Source: Anaerococcus rubeinfantis (GTDB taxonomy: Bacteria > Bacillota > Clostridia > Tissierellales > Peptoniphilaceae). From it: a stretch of 64,000 nucleotides of DNA. The translations under genes and the position numbers were made by a program. The first letter of the stretch is position 1. Each line of letters opens with the position of its first letter. Positions 39,094-48,808 of the stretch are shown here, piece by piece. The notes under the pieces are model-generated. The model was not told the origin of the DNA and made no database searches. It saw nothing but the letters and a program-made list of their open reading frames with translations. The DNA lies in NCBI RefSeq assembly GCF_001487145.1, contig NZ_LN913016.1, positions 1-64,000 on the forward strand, read 5' to 3'.

Positions 39094-42000
39094 ATGAGTA
39101 GGGAGAATAAAAATCCAAGAAAGATTTTGTTTTCTGTATTAATTGCTATTGCTTTTGTAGTTTTAGCTGGTATTAAATTAGGCTATGCCAATATATTATC
39201 ACCAAAACAAGGAATCAATGAGTATCATTTTTATAATGACACAATAGAAAAAAAAGATTCAGCAAAAGAGATACAAAAACAAATAATTCTTGATGGAAAA
39301 GAAATTTCTGATCCTGGTCATGTATTTAAAGACAAAGATAAAGTCTTTTTAAAATGGCAAGATGAAGATGGAAATGAAATTAAATTTGATACGCCAATAG
39401 AGATTAAAGGTGACGACAAAAAAATAATTAATGTTTACCCAGTTTTCAAAGATCAAGTAGTAATAACCTACTATATAGTTGGCGATAAAAATGATAGAGT
39501 TTATATGACTGACACCATCAGTGATGCTTATTCTTATAAACTACCAGAAGATCCTACAATTTATGATGCTAATAAATACTTCGTAAATTGGTCAACATCA
39601 AAAGATGGAAAATCTGGTGTTTATGATGAGGAGTCATTGAAAAAAGATATTGCAGCAGGAAAAACTGACATTAAACTCTATGCAATTACAGAGTCTAAAA
39701 ACAAGGCAACATTTATAACAGGAGACGGCGCAAGCTACCAAGACCAAATATTTGCAAAAGATGATGGCAAGCTTGAGAAATTGCCAGAAAATCCTACAAG
39801 AGAAGGCTATGAATTTAGCCATTGGTCTTTGAAAAAAGATGGAGATCCTGTTGACCTTAATACTTTAGAATTAAACGAAGACATTACTGTGTATGCTGTA
39901 TGGAAACCAGTTGTAGTTGACTATAAATTTAAGGTTATGACCCAAAATATTGACGATGACGGCTACACCTTCCTTGGAATAATATCAGCAAGAGGACTTA
40001 ATGGAGAAAAAACAAGCCTACCATTTAAAGGAAGTGAAAATCCAGATCCTAAGGTAGCCCCAACTGGTCCAATAGTTGAAGATATTAGTAAGCTATCAAA
40101 AAAAGATGGCCGCTTTAGCGATGGCTACAATAGTAAAGACAAAAACGGACAAATGGATCACACATATACTAATCCTCAAACCCTAGATTATTTAGGTTTC
40201 CATTTAAACGAAGAAAAAACAAAACAAGCTTTTGAAACAATAAAAGCTGATGGCAGCACAGTTGTACCTGTCTATATGGATAGAAATGTTCATACTATAT
40301 CGGTCCTTAAAAATGAAAATAAAATTGATTATTATCAACCTAATTGGGTCAATGCCAAAGATGATAATGGAAATATTCAAGTAGATTTGCGTTACGGTCA
40401 AAGTTCTGAAAAATGGTTTGAAAATCTCGATGACAAATATGTTTACTATATGGATAAAAGTATAGGTTCTTTCTATACTAGAGCACCAGCAATGGGTGAT
40501 AAAGACATCTACATGTATAGAGTTTATGCTGAGGGTACAAAATACCAACTACGCTTTGTTGAATGGGATCCAAGTAAATTTAATGCACAAATAAATAAAT
40601 CAAGTCTTGCAACCTTGCAATCTACTCTTGGAACCATGAAAGAAATTGGTAAAAGAGTAAGCTTCCAAAACTCTGAGTGGTACTATCATTATAACGGAGG
40701 CAAGTCTAGAGTCCATGAGCCATACAAAGGAATGAGGCAACTAAATCCAACATTTTCTTGGGTAGATGAAACTGACCATGTAGATGACATAGAAGGATTT
40801 GAGCCTAAAACTGGAGATATGTCTAGTGATGGCTTGCAATCAATAAATGTAAACAATCCAGCCTTTAGAGATTATATGTTTGCTGCAGGAAAAGATGTAG
40901 GAAATTATCAAAACTACACAGGAACACCATATATAGAAGATGGCTCTTATGTAGGTTTCTTATTCTACGAACGCAAAACTTATAAAATAAATTATTACTC
41001 TGGAAGTAAAAAATTAGATTCAAAACCATACAAATATGAAGCTGATACAAGCGATTTTGGACTTGATTATGTAAAAGGAGAAACTACAAATTCTAAAGGT
41101 CAAGTATTCCAAGGTTGGTATGATGACTCAGAATTTAACGTAGAACACAAACATGAAGCTGGAGCAAAAATGCCTGCTCATAACATTACAGTCTACGCAA
41201 AATGGGATTCTCGTAAATATGAAGTAACCTTCCACACCAACCAAGATGACTATAAAAAAGATATAGAAAAAATAAGTGAAATTCCTGAAGATGACAGTCT
41301 TTACGATGGAAAATATAAAGATGAAAAAGTCAGCGAAGAGAATTTCCCTAAACCAATTCAACCAAAAGACGCAACAGAATTTTTAGGTTGGTATGAGAAA
41401 AATAAAAATGGTAGATTTGTAAAAGCAAATCTTCACAAACAAATTAAAAATAATGATACTCACTTATATGCTAAGTGGAAATATGATTATTTAAAATTAA
41501 CATACGATTTGAACTTGCCTGAGACTGACAAAGTTGAAGGAACTGCTCCAACAGATTCAAGCTCTTATATCACTGATGCCAAAGCACAAGTTCAAGATAT
41601 TGGAAATGTAAAAGTAAATGGTGGCAAAAAAGTTTTCGTAGGTTGGAGTGAAACAAAAGATGGTTCAAGCGGACTAATTAAACCAAGCGAAACTGTCCTA
41701 ATGGATAAAAATAAAACTCTTTACGCTCAATGGAAAGAAATAAAAGATTCATCACTTACAAAGGTAACATATGATCCAAACGGTGGTAAAGGTAGTCAAT
41801 ATACAGTTAATGAAATAGTTGTAGAAGACTTCCATAAAGTCCTAGACAATGATAAAGATGATAATCTTAAATACAGCCGTGAAGGATATGCCTTTAAAGG
41901 TTGGAGTAGAGATAAAGCTGCAACAAAAGCTGAATTCCAAGCAGGCGAAGAGGTCAATGTCAACAAACTAGAAGAAGATAAAAATAATTATATCTATGCT

Positions 42001-45000
42001 ATCTGGGCTCCTATCATCAATTACACAACTGATGGAAATGGACAAGTTAAGGAAGGCGAAAACTTTGTAGATAAAACAAAAGAAGAAGTCGAACTTAAAT
42101 CAAATCCAAAAGGAACCGAAACAAAAGCAAATGATGGATATAAATTTAGCCACTGGACAGCTGATAAGCCTATTAAATTATCAGATGGAACAGAAATAAA
42201 AGCTGGAGAAAAAATTACTGAAGACCAATTAAAACAAGCAGTAATCACAGAACCACTTACATTTACAGCTAATTTTGTAAAAGATGAATTTAAAGTAACA
42301 CACGAATTTAAAGTTGCAAAAGATTCTCCAGTAAAAGAAATGCCTGCTGAAGTTAAAACAGCAGTTGATGCCCAACTTCCAGCTGATAAAACAGCTAAAG
42401 ATGGAGAAACTGTAACACCAACTGAGCCAGAAAAAACAAAAGTAGAAGATAAAGAAAATGATGGAACATGGACATTCGAAGGCTACAAAGATCAAAATCC
42501 AGATACAGAAGCAGTAGATGCAAAAGTAAATGGAAAAGATGTAACATTCGAAGGCGCATGGAAATTCACACCAAAGGAACACAAAGTAACATACGAATAC
42601 GTAAGTGGAACAAAAGGTGTAGATTTACCAGAAGCATTAAAAGCAAAAGCACCAAAAGACGCAACAGGCAAAGTAAAAGGCGATACAGTAACATCCCCAG
42701 TTCCAACAGGCGATGACGCTACATTTAGAGATGAAGCAAACAAAGGAACATGGAAATTCAAATCATACGACAAAGATTCAGTAACAATTTCTAACCAAGA
42801 CGAAAAAGTAATAGGAACATGGGAATTTAACCCAGATCCAGAAGTAGTAACAGAATACGTTGATGAAGATGGTAAGACTATAGCTCCAAAAGAAAATGGA
42901 ACAAAAGACAAAAAAGATATCGAAGGATATGAATTTGTAGAAACAAAAACTGATGAAAAAGGTAATACAAAACATATCTACAAGAAAGTAAAACCAACTC
43001 CAGAAGTAGTAACAGAATACGTTGATGAAGATGGTAAGACTATAGCTCCAAAAGAAAATGGAACAAAAGACAAAAAAGATATCGAAGGATATGAATTTGT
43101 AGAAACAAAAACTGATGAAAAAGGTAATACAAAACATATCTATAAGAAAGTAAAACCAACTCCAGAAGTAGTTACAGAATACGTTGATGAAGATGGTAAG
43201 ACTATAGCTCCAAAAGAAAATGGAACAAAAGACAAAAAAGATATCGAAGGATATGAATTTGTAGAAACAAAAACTGATGAAAAAGGTAATACAAAACATA
43301 TCTACAAGAAGAAAACTACTCCTACACCAGCTGTAGTTACTGAATATGTCGATGAAGATGGTAAGACTATTGCTCCTAAGGAAGATGGTAAACAACCTAA
43401 GAAAGAGATTGATGGATATGAATTTGTAAAAACCGAAAAAGATGAAAAAGGTAATACAAAACATATCTACAAGAAGAAAACTACTCCTACACCAGCTGTA
43501 GTTACTGAATATGTCGATGAAGATGGTAAGACTATTGCTCCTAAGGAAGATGGTAAACAACCTAAGAAAGAGATTGATGGATATGAATTTGTAAAAACCG
43601 AAAAAGATGAAAAAGGCAATACAAAACATATCTACAAGAAGAAAACTACCCCTAGTCCATCTATAGTTACTAAATTCGTAGATGAAAATGGAAATCCTCT
43701 TGCTAAGGATGAAGATGGAAAGCAAGTTAAAAAAGATATTCCTGCTTATGAATTTGTTAAAACTATAAATGATAAAGATGGTAATGTAGTTCATGTTTAT
43801 AGATTTAAACAAACACCTAGTCCAAGTGTAGAAACAAGATATTTTGATACTGAAGGAAATCAAATTCTCGCAGATAAAACTGGAGAAAATCCTGCATCAT
43901 CTATTGAAGGTTATCAATTTGTAAGAACCGAAAAAGATGAAAAAGGTAATACAGTTCATATTTATCAAAAACTTGCACCTGTTCCAAAAGTTGAAACTAG
44001 ATATGTTGATGTAAATGGAAATCAACTACTTCCTCCTAAACAAGGAGAACAAGGTTCAGTAGCTATAGATGGTTACAACTATATAAGAACAAGTAAAGAT
44101 AATAATGGTAACACCATTCACACTTACAGCAAAACACCTTTTGAAGGTGTAGAAACAAGATATTTTGATACTGAAGGAAATCAAATTCTAGCTGATAAAG
44201 CTGGAGAAAATCCTGCATCAACTATAGAAGGTTATCAATTTGTAAGAACCGAAAAAGATGATAAAGGTAACATTAACCATATTTATCAAAAAACTGCTCC
44301 TACAGTAAAAGTTGAAACTAGATATATTGATGAAAATGGAAATCAACTACTTCCTCCAAAAGAAGGAACACAAAATCAAGTAAATATTGAAGGTTACGTT
44401 TATGTAAGTACAAATAAAGATAATAATGGTAATACAATTCATATTTACAAGAAAGTAATTAAACCTATCGAAGATGTTGTGACTAAGTTTGTTGATGAAA
44501 ATGGAAATGAAATTGCTCAAACTCAAAAAGGAAAAAATCCAAGCCAAAATATCGAAGGATATGAAATAATAACTACAAAAACTGATGATAAGGGAAATAT
44601 AATTTATGTTTATAGAAAGAAACCTAATCCAACAAAAGTAGTTACTAAGTTCGTAGACGAAAAAGGTAATACTATCGCAGAAAGTGAAGATGGTAAAAAA
44701 CCTAATAAAGATATAAAAGGCTATGAGTTTGTAAAAACTGAAACAGACAAAAATGGCAATACTGTTCATATCTACAAGAAGAAAGAAAATATTTCAAAAG
44801 CAGTTACTAAATTTGTAGACGAAAAAGGTAATACTATCGCAGAAAGTGAAGATGGTAAAAAACCTAATAAGGATATAAAAGGCTATGAGTTTGTAAAAAC
44901 TGAAACAGATAAAGACGGCAATACTGTTCATATCTACAAGAAGAAAGAAAATACTTCAAAAGTAGTTACTAAGTTCGTAGACGAAAAAGGTAATACTATC

Positions 45001-45531
45001 GCAGAAAGTGAAGATGGTAAAAAACCTAATAAAGATATAAAAGGCTATGAGTTTGTAAAAACCGAAACAGATAAAGACGGCAATACTGTTCATATCTACA
45101 AGAAGAAATCTTCATCTACAGAAAATAAATACAAAGTAACTCATAAATTCGAATCAACTACACCAGGTAAAACTCTTCCAAAAGAAGTTTTAGATCTTCT
45201 TCCTAAAGATTTAGATGGAATGGAAAATGGTAGTAAAGTAACACCAACAAAACCTTCTAAATTAGAAGTTAAAGTAAAAGATGGTACTTGGGTATTTGAA
45301 GGATATGATAAGGAAAGTGGTACAATCGAAAACGGTGATATAAGTTTTACAGGAAAATGGAAATTTGTACCAAATACAAAATCTGGTACAAGCACTTCAA
45401 TTGGAAGCAAAGTAAACCGTGCTATTAGCAAATCAAATGTTAGTACGGGTGTGGCAGGTTCTACAAATGTAATACTTGTATTAATGGGTTCTGCTTTTGC
45501 TTTATACAAAAACAGAAAGAATAAACAATAA
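39094..45531 (+). CDS. Giant repeat-rich surface protein (InlB-like, SHIRT and tandem repeats)
   Basis: A 2145-residue secreted wall protein. It has an N-terminal signal-anchor (residues 10-32) and then a region to about 1050 with several Listeria-Bacteroides (InlB/Flg_new) repeats of the form GWY...LYAKW. Two SHIRT-like domains follow (about 1065-1250; EFKVTHEFK and EHKVTYEYV). Then come 14 tandem repeats of 54-55 residues (about 1250-2006; core VVTEYVDEDGKTIAPKE), a third SHIRT-like domain and a tail NVSTG-hydrophobic-KNRKNK that looks like a non-LPXTG sorting signal. GAGGAG precedes the start. It is probably an elongated adhesin held off the cell wall by the repeats. Antisense open frames in the repeat region are by-products. 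Confidence 0.88.
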   Translation: MSRENKNPRKILFSVLIAIAFVVLAGIKLGYANILSPKQGINEYHFYNDTIEKKDSAKEIQKQIILDGKEISDPGHVFKDKDKVFLKWQDEDGNEIKFDTPIEIKGDDKKIINVYPVFKDQVVITYYIVGDKNDRVYMTDTISDAYSYKLPEDPTIYDANKYFVNWSTSKDGKSGVYDEESLKKDIAAGKTDIKLYAITESKNKATFITGDGASYQDQIFAKDDGKLEKLPENPTREGYEFSHWSLKKDGDPVDLNTLELNEDITVYAVWKPVVVDYKFKVMTQNIDDDGYTFLGIISARGLNGEKTSLPFKGSENPDPKVAPTGPIVEDISKLSKKDGRFSDGYNSKDKNGQMDHTYTNPQTLDYLGFHLNEEKTKQAFETIKADGSTVVPVYMDRNVHTISVLKNENKIDYYQPNWVNAKDDNGNIQVDLRYGQSSEKWFENLDDKYVYYMDKSIGSFYTRAPAMGDKDIYMYRVYAEGTKYQLRFVEWDPSKFNAQINKSSLATLQSTLGTMKEIGKRVSFQNSEWYYHYNGGKSRVHEPYKGMRQLNPTFSWVDETDHVDDIEGFEPKTGDMSSDGLQSINVNNPAFRDYMFAAGKDVGNYQNYTGTPYIEDGSYVGFLFYERKTYKINYYSGSKKLDSKPYKYEADTSDFGLDYVKGETTNSKGQVFQGWYDDSEFNVEHKHEAGAKMPAHNITVYAKWDSRKYEVTFHTNQDDYKKDIEKISEIPEDDSLYDGKYKDEKVSEENFPKPIQPKDATEFLGWYEKNKNGRFVKANLHKQIKNNDTHLYAKWKYDYLKLTYDLNLPETDKVEGTAPTDSSSYITDAKAQVQDIGNVKVNGGKKVFVGWSETKDGSSGLIKPSETVLMDKNKTLYAQWKEIKDSSLTKVTYDPNGGKGSQYTVNEIVVEDFHKVLDNDKDDNLKYSREGYAFKGWSRDKAATKAEFQAGEEVNVNKLEEDKNNYIYAIWAPIINYTTDGNGQVKEGENFVDKTKEEVELKSNPKGTETKANDGYKFSHWTADKPIKLSDGTEIKAGEKITEDQLKQAVITEPLTFTANFVKDEFKVTHEFKVAKDSPVKEMPAEVKTAVDAQLPADKTAKDGETVTPTEPEKTKVEDKENDGTWTFEGYKDQNPDTEAVDAKVNGKDVTFEGAWKFTPKEHKVTYEYVSGTKGVDLPEALKAKAPKDATGKVKGDTVTSPVPTGDDATFRDEANKGTWKFKSYDKDSVTISNQDEKVIGTWEFNPDPEVVTEYVDEDGKTIAPKENGTKDKKDIEGYEFVETKTDEKGNTKHIYKKVKPTPEVVTEYVDEDGKTIAPKENGTKDKKDIEGYEFVETKTDEKGNTKHIYKKVKPTPEVVTEYVDEDGKTIAPKENGTKDKKDIEGYEFVETKTDEKGNTKHIYKKKTTPTPAVVTEYVDEDGKTIAPKEDGKQPKKEIDGYEFVKTEKDEKGNTKHIYKKKTTPTPAVVTEYVDEDGKTIAPKEDGKQPKKEIDGYEFVKTEKDEKGNTKHIYKKKTTPSPSIVTKFVDENGNPLAKDEDGKQVKKDIPAYEFVKTINDKDGNVVHVYRFKQTPSPSVETRYFDTEGNQILADKTGENPASSIEGYQFVRTEKDEKGNTVHIYQKLAPVPKVETRYVDVNGNQLLPPKQGEQGSVAIDGYNYIRTSKDNNGNTIHTYSKTPFEGVETRYFDTEGNQILADKAGENPASTIEGYQFVRTEKDDKGNINHIYQKTAPTVKVETRYIDENGNQLLPPKEGTQNQVNIEGYVYVSTNKDNNGNTIHIYKKVIKPIEDVVTKFVDENGNEIAQTQKGKNPSQNIEGYEIITTKTDDKGNIIYVYRKKPNPTKVVTKFVDEKGNTIAESEDGKKPNKDIKGYEFVKTETDKNGNTVHIYKKKENISKAVTKFVDEKGNTIAESEDGKKPNKDIKGYEFVKTETDKDGNTVHIYKKKENTSKVVTKFVDEKGNTIAESEDGKKPNKDIKGYEFVKTETDKDGNTVHIYKKKSSSTENKYKVTHKFESTTPGKTLPKEVLDLLPKDLDGMENGSKVTPTKPSKLEVKVKDGTWVFEGYDKESGTIENGDISFTGKWKFVPNTKSGTSTSIGSKVNRAISKSNVSTGVAGSTNVILVLMGSAFALYKNRKNKQ
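42841..45110 (+). repeat. Tandem 162/165-bp coding repeats (14 units)
   Basis: Units begin at 42841, 43003, 43165, 43330, 43495 and so on. The first three are almost identical in DNA, as are units 4-5 and units 12-14, while units 6-11 have diverged. Units 7/9 and 8/10 alternate as two subtypes. This points to recent local duplication at both ends of the array and to likely length variation between strains. Confidence 0.93.
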
Positions 45532-45585
45532 AACATTGCTAATAAGTTTTAATAAGAAAAAAGGAATTTTATAAATTCCCAAGAT

Positions 45586-45622
45586 AAAAAAAGACGAGGA
45601 AATTTGTTTTCTCGTCTTTTTC
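45586..45622 (+). terminator. Terminator of the surface protein gene
   Basis: AAAGACGAG pairs with CTCGTCTTT, with additional A-T pairs outside, followed by TT-rich sequence. Confidence 0.88.
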
Positions 45623-45709
45623 AATTTATTGTATTGAAAATATTTTATAAAGTTAAAAATTTATGGGTAGAATAATAGAAATATTTACATTTAATAATAG
45701 GAAAAATTT

Positions 45710-47233
45710 ATGGAAAACAAATCAAAATCTTTTTTAACTTATTTGCTTATAATATTGATGTTAATTTTCACATCATCAAGTCTTTCTTTAATTGGGATTT
45801 TTATGGGGAAAGTTGTAACTTCAATTTCAAATTTGAATATGGGAGAATTTAAATGTAACCTTATAAAATTAGGATTTTTAGTTTTGATAAATTTTATTTC
45901 ATCAAATTTAGCCTTTAGACTTAATTATATGCTGGGGATGGAAAAATTTATTGGTTTAAAAAATGAACTTTTTAAAAAGGATTTGAAAAATAATAAGGAA
46001 ATAAATATTGCAAATTATACAACCAACATTGAAAATTTATATGCCAATCGATTTATGGTAAAAATAAATGCCATAAATCTAGCTTTGACCATGTTTTTTG
46101 CTGTAATTTCTATTATTTATATTAATTTCAAACTCCTACCTGTCGCAATAATTGGAGCAAGCTTACCTATATTGATGCCTTTACTTCTAGGAAAAAATAT
46201 TCAAGAGAAATCCAGAAAATTTAACGAATTTTATGATTTTTATCAAAAATATATAGGGGGAAAATTAGAACAAAAAAATGAATATTTGAGATATAAGGTT
46301 GAAGATAAGCTGATTGATGAAAAAAGCAGGATTGAATTTGACCATGAAAAAAACAGAAAAGATTTAAAAAATATCAATACATTTTCTAATATATCCTCCC
46401 AAAGTCTTGGTTCTCTTTCATATTTTTTGATTTTTATTTTTGGTGGTCTTCTTGCTTTTAGGGGAGAAATTGAAGTTGGTTCTATAATTTCTGTAGTGCA
46501 ACTTATGAATTATATAGTTGATCCGGTTATAGGCTTATCTTCATTTATTTCTATGTATAATGAATCAAAACCTATCTATGAAAATATTAAAAATATCTTA
46601 AATCAAAAAGAAATGAAGAAAAAATCTTTGGACTTATCTTACCCAATAAATCTTTCTGCCAAAAATATTTCTTTTTCATACGAAAATAAAAAAATAATTG
46701 ATGATTTTAATTTTGATTTTTCTTATGGAAATAAGTATTTAATTAGGGGAGAATCTGGCAAGGGAAAATCAACCCTGGCAAAAATTTTATGTGGAGAAAT
46801 TTCTCCTAATAAGGGAGAAATATTTCTAAATGGTGAGAATATTAAAGATTTTGATTATAGGGATTATATTCTATATGTTGACCAAAAACCAAATATAATA
46901 GACGGGAGTTTGGAAGATAATATAAATTTTTATAGAAAGAAAAGGGACAAAAAAATTGATTTATCTGTTTTTAATATAGATAAAAAATTGAGCGATAAGA
47001 TAAGTAAAAACGAGGGATTATCTGGTGGAGAGATGATGAGAATAAGTCTATTAAGATCTCTTATCGAAACTAGGGCAATAATGATTTACGATGAACCAAC
47101 AGCTGCCCTTGATGGAAAAAATTCAAAAGAAGTTTTGGAAAAACTTCTATCACTAGACCAAACTGTTATTATAATAAGTCATAAAATTGATGAGGAAATA
47201 TTGAATAAATTTGATAAAATTATAGATATCTAG
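45710..47233 (+). CDS. ABC transporter, fused permease and ATPase
   Basis: A 507-residue half-transporter of exporter type. The N-terminal half has about five to six membrane spans. The C-terminal ATPase carries Walker A GESGKGKST near residue 347, the signature LSGGEMMR near 437, Walker B IMIYDEP and the H-loop ISHKID. Half-transporters of this kind usually dimerise. The substrate is unknown; there is no peptidase domain. It is a single gene with no partner adjacent. Confidence 0.85.
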   Translation: MENKSKSFLTYLLIILMLIFTSSSLSLIGIFMGKVVTSISNLNMGEFKCNLIKLGFLVLINFISSNLAFRLNYMLGMEKFIGLKNELFKKDLKNNKEINIANYTTNIENLYANRFMVKINAINLALTMFFAVISIIYINFKLLPVAIIGASLPILMPLLLGKNIQEKSRKFNEFYDFYQKYIGGKLEQKNEYLRYKVEDKLIDEKSRIEFDHEKNRKDLKNINTFSNISSQSLGSLSYFLIFIFGGLLAFRGEIEVGSIISVVQLMNYIVDPVIGLSSFISMYNESKPIYENIKNILNQKEMKKKSLDLSYPINLSAKNISFSYENKKIIDDFNFDFSYGNKYLIRGESGKGKSTLAKILCGEISPNKGEIFLNGENIKDFDYRDYILYVDQKPNIIDGSLEDNINFYRKKRDKKIDLSVFNIDKKLSDKISKNEGLSGGEMMRISLLRSLIETRAIMIYDEPTAALDGKNSKEVLEKLLSLDQTVIIISHKIDEEILNKFDKIIDI

Positions 47234-47409
47234 AAAATTTTTTTAAAAATTAGGAAAACAATACCAAATAAATCTTTAAAAATGGGCGTAAAAAAATCAA
47301 AATAATAGATTTTTATTATCAATTAGAATATTTGATTTAAGGGGATTTAACAAAATATTAACCTGATTAAAATAATATGAAAAGAAAATTAAAATAAACT
47401 ATGAAAATG

Positions 47410-47438
47410 TTGACACAGAATAAAAAAACTGATATTAT
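47410..47438 (+). promoter_or_regulatory. Promoter of the symporter gene
   Basis: A perfect TTGACA and TATTAT are separated by 17 bases, 51 bases before the start codon. The palindrome at 47444 overlaps the expected transcription start. Confidence 0.82.
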
Positions 47439-47443
47439 TTAGA

Positions 47444-47457
47444 TGATCTTAAGATCA
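47444..47457. promoter_or_regulatory. Palindromic operator candidate TGATCTTAAGATCA
   Basis: A perfect 14-bp palindrome lies six bases after the -10 box, where a repressor would block initiation. Eleven of its bases (TGATCTTAAGA) recur at 48760-48770 upstream of the PFOR gene. Confidence 0.6.
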
Positions 47458-47488
47458 ATATAATTCATTTCAAGGAGGAAAAATAGAA

Positions 47489-48712
47489 ATGAAGAAACTA
47501 GGTTTATTGCCAAGACTAATTATTGCAATCATTCTAGGTATTCTAATTGGACTTGCAGGTCAAAAAGTTGACGTTTTAAAGATCTTAGTTAGAATACTAA
47601 TTACTTTTAATGGTCTATTTGGCAACTTCTTAGGATTTGTTATTCCACTAATTATTATGGGATTTGTAATTCCAGGTATAGCAGATCTAGGAGATTCAGC
47701 AGGAAAGACACTCGCAATAACAGCAGGTATTGCATATTTGTCAACCATTATCTTTGGAAGCATTACATATTTTGTAGGTAGTGCAGTTCTTCCTACTTTT
47801 ATTAAAAAGGGAGCAATTTCATTTGACCCAGAGAAGAACTCAGGAAAAGCTCTAGAAAAAATATTTGAATCACCAATGGATCCAGTATTTTCTGTAACAA
47901 CAGCTCTTATAATTTCATTTATTTTGGGTGTTGGTATAGCAGCAGCTAAAGCTGAAGTGCTAAAAAAAGCAGTTCACGAATTTTCTGACATAATTACAAG
48001 ATTGATTTCAAAAGTTGTAATTCCATTATTGCCATTCCATATTTGTGGTATTTTTGCAAACATGGCTTATGAAGGAACTGTAGCAGTTGTATTATCAGTA
48101 TTTGCTAGAGTATTTATCATGGTATTGATTCTTCACTGGCTAACAATAACTGCACAATTTACAATAGCAAGTTCAATGTCAGGTGGAAGTCCATTCTCAA
48201 AAATCAAGACTATGATTCCAGCTTACATGACAGCTATAGGAACACAATCATCTGCAGCAACAATACCAGTTACACTTAACCAAACTTATAAACTAGGTGT
48301 AAACAAAGGTATAGCAGACTTTGTAATTCCTCTTTGCGCAACAATCCACTTATCAGGTTCAACAATAACTCTTACATCATGTTCATTATCAATTCTTATG
48401 CTTAATGGATCAGATGTAGGATTCCAACACATGTTCCCATTCATCCTTATGCTAGGTGTTACAATGGTAGCAGCACCTGGAGTTCCAGGAGGAGCAGTAA
48501 TGGCAGCATTAGGTATTCTTCAATCTATGCTTGGATTTACAGAACCTATGACAGCTTTAATCATCGCATTATATGTTGCTCAAGATTCATTTGGTACAGC
48601 ATGTAACATCACTGGTGATGCTGCTATAGCTTGTATAGTTAATAAAATCTCAGGATTTAAACTAGATCCAGCAGCAAATGCAGAATATATTGACGAATTA
48701 GTTAAGCAATAA
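47489..48712 (+). CDS. Dicarboxylate/amino acid:cation symporter (DAACS family)
   Basis: A 407-residue sodium- or proton-coupled symporter of the SDF/GltP family. It is recognised by the start LLPRLIIAIILGILIGL, the hairpin-1 serine-rich motif GTQSSAATIPVTLNQTY and the helix 8 region DSFGTACNITGDAA. Substrates of the family include glutamate, aspartate, serine/threonine and C4-dicarboxylates. AGGAGG precedes the start. It has its own strong promoter with an overlapping palindrome. Confidence 0.9.
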   Translation: MKKLGLLPRLIIAIILGILIGLAGQKVDVLKILVRILITFNGLFGNFLGFVIPLIIMGFVIPGIADLGDSAGKTLAITAGIAYLSTIIFGSITYFVGSAVLPTFIKKGAISFDPEKNSGKALEKIFESPMDPVFSVTTALIISFILGVGIAAAKAEVLKKAVHEFSDIITRLISKVVIPLLPFHICGIFANMAYEGTVAVVLSVFARVFIMVLILHWLTITAQFTIASSMSGGSPFSKIKTMIPAYMTAIGTQSSAATIPVTLNQTYKLGVNKGIADFVIPLCATIHLSGSTITLTSCSLSILMLNGSDVGFQHMFPFILMLGVTMVAAPGVPGGAVMAALGILQSMLGFTEPMTALIIALYVAQDSFGTACNITGDAAIACIVNKISGFKLDPAANAEYIDELVKQ

Positions 48713-48726
48713 AAAAGCAATAAAAA

Positions 48727-48753
48727 ATAGAACTCTTTTGAGTTCTATTTTTG
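48727..48753 (+). terminator. Terminator of the symporter gene
   Basis: AGAACTC pairs with GAGTTCT around a TTT loop, followed by ATTTTT. Confidence 0.8.
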
Positions 48754-48759
48754 AGCTTA

Positions 48760-48770
48760 TGATCTTAAGA
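48760..48770. promoter_or_regulatory. Second copy of the TGATCTTAAGA motif, upstream of PFOR
   Basis: It matches 11 of the 14 bases of the palindrome at 47444 and lies 38 bases before the PFOR start codon, after the symporter terminator. It suggests shared control of the two genes; no clear promoter boxes are seen here. Confidence 0.45.
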
Positions 48771-48808
48771 GAAAGAATATGAAAATTTATTAAAAAGGAG
48801 TAATTTTT

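Noticed and set aside
42778-43863. 361-codon open frame antisense to the repeat array
   Set aside because: It arises from the biased codons of tandem repeats. It is itself repetitive, lacks initiation signals and is antisense to a well-supported surface protein.
42841-45110. Regular repeats considered as a CRISPR array
   Set aside because: The period is 162-165 bases, a multiple of three, and the repeats are continuous coding units without unique spacers. No cas genes are present.
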